From Planctomycetia bacterium (GTDB taxonomy: Bacteria > Planctomycetota > PLA2 > JAEUHO01): a stretch of DNA of 6,680 bases. The notes beneath the pieces are model-generated. The model was not told the origin of the DNA and ran no database searches. It was given only the letters and a program-made list of their open reading frames with translations. Within the stretch, counting starts at the first letter, position 1. Every line of letters begins with the position of its first letter. The position numbers were made by a program, and so were the translations under genes. Location of the stretch: contig JAUXCH010000285.1 of NCBI GenBank assembly GCA_030618975.1, positions 1-6,680 of the forward strand, written 5' to 3'. Below, piece after piece: positions 5,870 to 6,680 of this stretch.

Positions 5870-6190
5870 TTGGATGCCGCCGCGCAGGAACGTCTCGACG
5901 TACGGGCCCGGGTGATCAAGGCCATGGCCCACCCCACGCGGCTCTTCCTGGTCGAGGCGCTCGCGGCCGGCGAGCGCTGTGTCCGCGACCTGACGACCGG
6001 CGTCGAAGCCGACGTCTCCACCGTCTCCCGGCACCTCGCCGTCCTGAGGAACGCGGGCATCCTGGCCTGTGAGCGGCGCGGCCAGCAGATCTTCTACCGG
6101 CTCCGGGCGCCCTGCGTCCTCGGCTTCTTCGGCTGCATCGAGGAAGTCCTGGCTACGGACGAGGCCCCGGCGACGGAGTCCCGGACGTGA
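5870..6190 (+). CDS. ArsR-family transcriptional repressor
   Basis: This 106-residue winged-helix protein has the usual ArsR length. The start is TTG at 5870, with GGGAG seven bases upstream; no ATG or GTG gives a full N-terminal helix. Features are AMAHPTRLFLVEAL (18-31), the region ERCVRDL (35-41), the recognition helix VSTVSRHLAVLRNAGIL (49-65), and the wing RRGQQIFYRL (69-78). Cysteines are at 37, 67, 82 and 89. The classical ArsR metal pair CVC is reduced here to a single Cys37, since the second position is Arg39. The C-terminal APCVLGFFGCIEEVL matches the subgroup that sits next to PF03773 permeases, so Cys82 and Cys89 with Cys37 may form the sensor site. It overlaps the permease by four bases (GTGA), forming a two-gene operon probably controlled by the palindrome at 5821-5840. 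The inducer (a metalloid, metal or thiol-reactive species) is not determined by the sequence. Confidence 0.92.
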   Translation: MDAAAQERLDVRARVIKAMAHPTRLFLVEALAAGERCVRDLTTGVEADVSTVSRHLAVLRNAGILACERRGQQIFYRLRAPCVLGFFGCIEEVLATDEAPATESRT

Positions 6191-6660
6191 ACCGCGAGCT
6201 GAAGATCCTCGCGGCGATGGTCGCCGTGTTCGTGGTGGCCTGGACGTTGCCGCTGGGCAACCCCGACGTCTCGAACGCCATCCTCGAGGCGTTCAAGCTG
6301 CTTCAGTGGTACGTGCGCCACCACACGCTGGCGTGCGTCGTGCCCGCGATCTTCATCGCCGGCGCCATCACCACGTTCCTCTCCCAGGCCGCCGTGATGA
6401 AGCACCTGGGCCCGCGCTCTCCCAAGCGGGTCGCCTATCCCGTGGCCGCGGTCAGCGGCAGCATCCTCGCCGTGTGCTCCTGTAGCGTCCTGCCCATGTT
6501 CGCGGGCATCTACCGCCTGGGCGCCGGCCTCGGTCCCGCGACGGCGTTCCTCTACGCCGGTCCCGCCATCAACGTCCTCGCGATCTTTCTCACGGCCCGC
6601 GTTCTCGGATTCGACATCGGCCTGGCGCGAGCAGCCTGCCAAGAGAAGGCAGAAAAGTGA
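6187..6660 (+). CDS. ArsP_1/DUF318-class permease, truncated or disrupted at 3' end
   Basis: This 157-residue membrane protein starts at GTG 6187, overlapping the arsR stop, with GGAG about eight bases upstream. It shows an N-terminal helix (5-22), a second helix (about 48-66, TLACVVPAIFIAGAITTFL), then SQAAVMKHLGP and the family hallmark SGSILAVCSCSVLPMFAGIY (90-109) with Cys97 and Cys99. RLGAGLGPATAFLYAGPAINVLAI (110-133) and a further helix follow. This is the first half of a permease of the PF03773 group, whose ArsR-linked members are usually about 300-400 residues, with a second similar half. Similarity ends after GLARA (145-149); the last eight residues are charged and unrelated, and the DNA becomes AT-rich. 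So the frame ends in foreign or misjoined sequence and the protein is probably not functional as shown. Relatives export organoarsenicals (ArsP) or have unknown substrates. Class is confident, exact substrate unknown. Confidence 0.85.
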   Translation: MNRELKILAAMVAVFVVAWTLPLGNPDVSNAILEAFKLLQWYVRHHTLACVVPAIFIAGAITTFLSQAAVMKHLGPRSPKRVAYPVAAVSGSILAVCSCSVLPMFAGIYRLGAGLGPATAFLYAGPAINVLAIFLTARVLGFDIGLARAACQEKAEK

Positions 6661-6680
6661 GATTACCTGTTTCATATCTC
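6634..6680. other. Composition break at the window end
   Basis: Bases 6641-6680 contain 15 G or C in 40, against 19 in 30 for 6601-6630 and higher in the genes before. The break coincides with loss of permease similarity. On the minus strand the new sequence begins with MKQVISLFCLLLAGC, a textbook lipoprotein signal with lipobox LAGC, preceded by GAGAT. It then reads straight into antisense permease sequence. This is what an insertion, an inversion junction or a chimeric contig end would look like. No mobile-element terminal repeat can be established from so few bases. Confidence 0.6.

Noticed and set aside
4283..6034. Minus-strand 583-codon frame across the intergenic region
   Set aside because: It overlaps the HEAT gene and arsR in other frames. 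Its sequence is Arg/Gly/Pro-rich in the manner of GC-rich shadow frames, and no start site or domain is visible.
6094..6675. Minus-strand 193-codon frame starting with a lipoprotein signal
   Set aside because: After the first 15 or so codons it is antisense to the permease and the repressor gene, and is full of charged low-complexity sequence. Only the start looks real, so it is treated as a junction artefact or rearrangement, not as a gene.

Overview
The window is GC-rich double-stranded DNA (about two thirds G+C by eye) with bacterial gene organisation: overlapping start/stop codons, Shine-Dalgarno sequences, and GTG/TTG starts. The membrane-anchored HEAT-repeat protein with a Trp-rich C-terminal tail, the secreted transglutaminase-like protein and the high GC together suggest Planctomycetota or another high-GC, environment-derived phylum. 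This is a guess, since no phylogenetic marker is present.

Left part, minus strand (5211 down to 1, read leftwards): five co-directional genes that look like one transcription unit. In transcription order they are a membrane-anchored HEAT-repeat protein (5211-4459), a membrane-anchored PhnD-type substrate-binding protein (4364-3213), a PhnC-type ATPase (3216-2443), a PhnE-type permease with an extra N-terminal RDD domain (2446-1112), and a secreted transglutaminase-like protein that runs off the left edge (1043 to beyond 1). The three transporter genes are joined by two ATGA overlaps, so they are almost certainly co-translated. Together they make a complete binding protein/ATPase/permease importer of the phosphonate/phosphite/phosphate class. 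No phosphonate-degrading gene is visible, so the real substrate is open.

Middle part (5212-5869): a 658-base divergent intergenic region, unusually rich in inverted repeats. It holds two copies of a 32-base direct repeat centred on a GACCGGTC palindrome, several other short hairpins, a threefold 12-base tandem repeat inside what may be the remnant of an IS110-type transposase, and finally a clean 20-base operator-like palindrome just before the rightward genes.

Right part, plus strand (5870-6660): an ArsR-family repressor (TTG start) overlapping by GTGA a permease of the ArsP_1/DUF318 (PF03773) class. The permease is only 157 residues and loses family resemblance abruptly near base 6630. There the base composition falls to under 40% G+C and runs to the window end, which points to an insertion, a rearrangement or an assembly junction.

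The most noteworthy items are the RDD-PhnE domain fusion, the HEAT and transglutaminase genes bracketing a phn-type importer, the hairpin-rich repeat island between the divergent units, and the abrupt break at the end of the permease gene.
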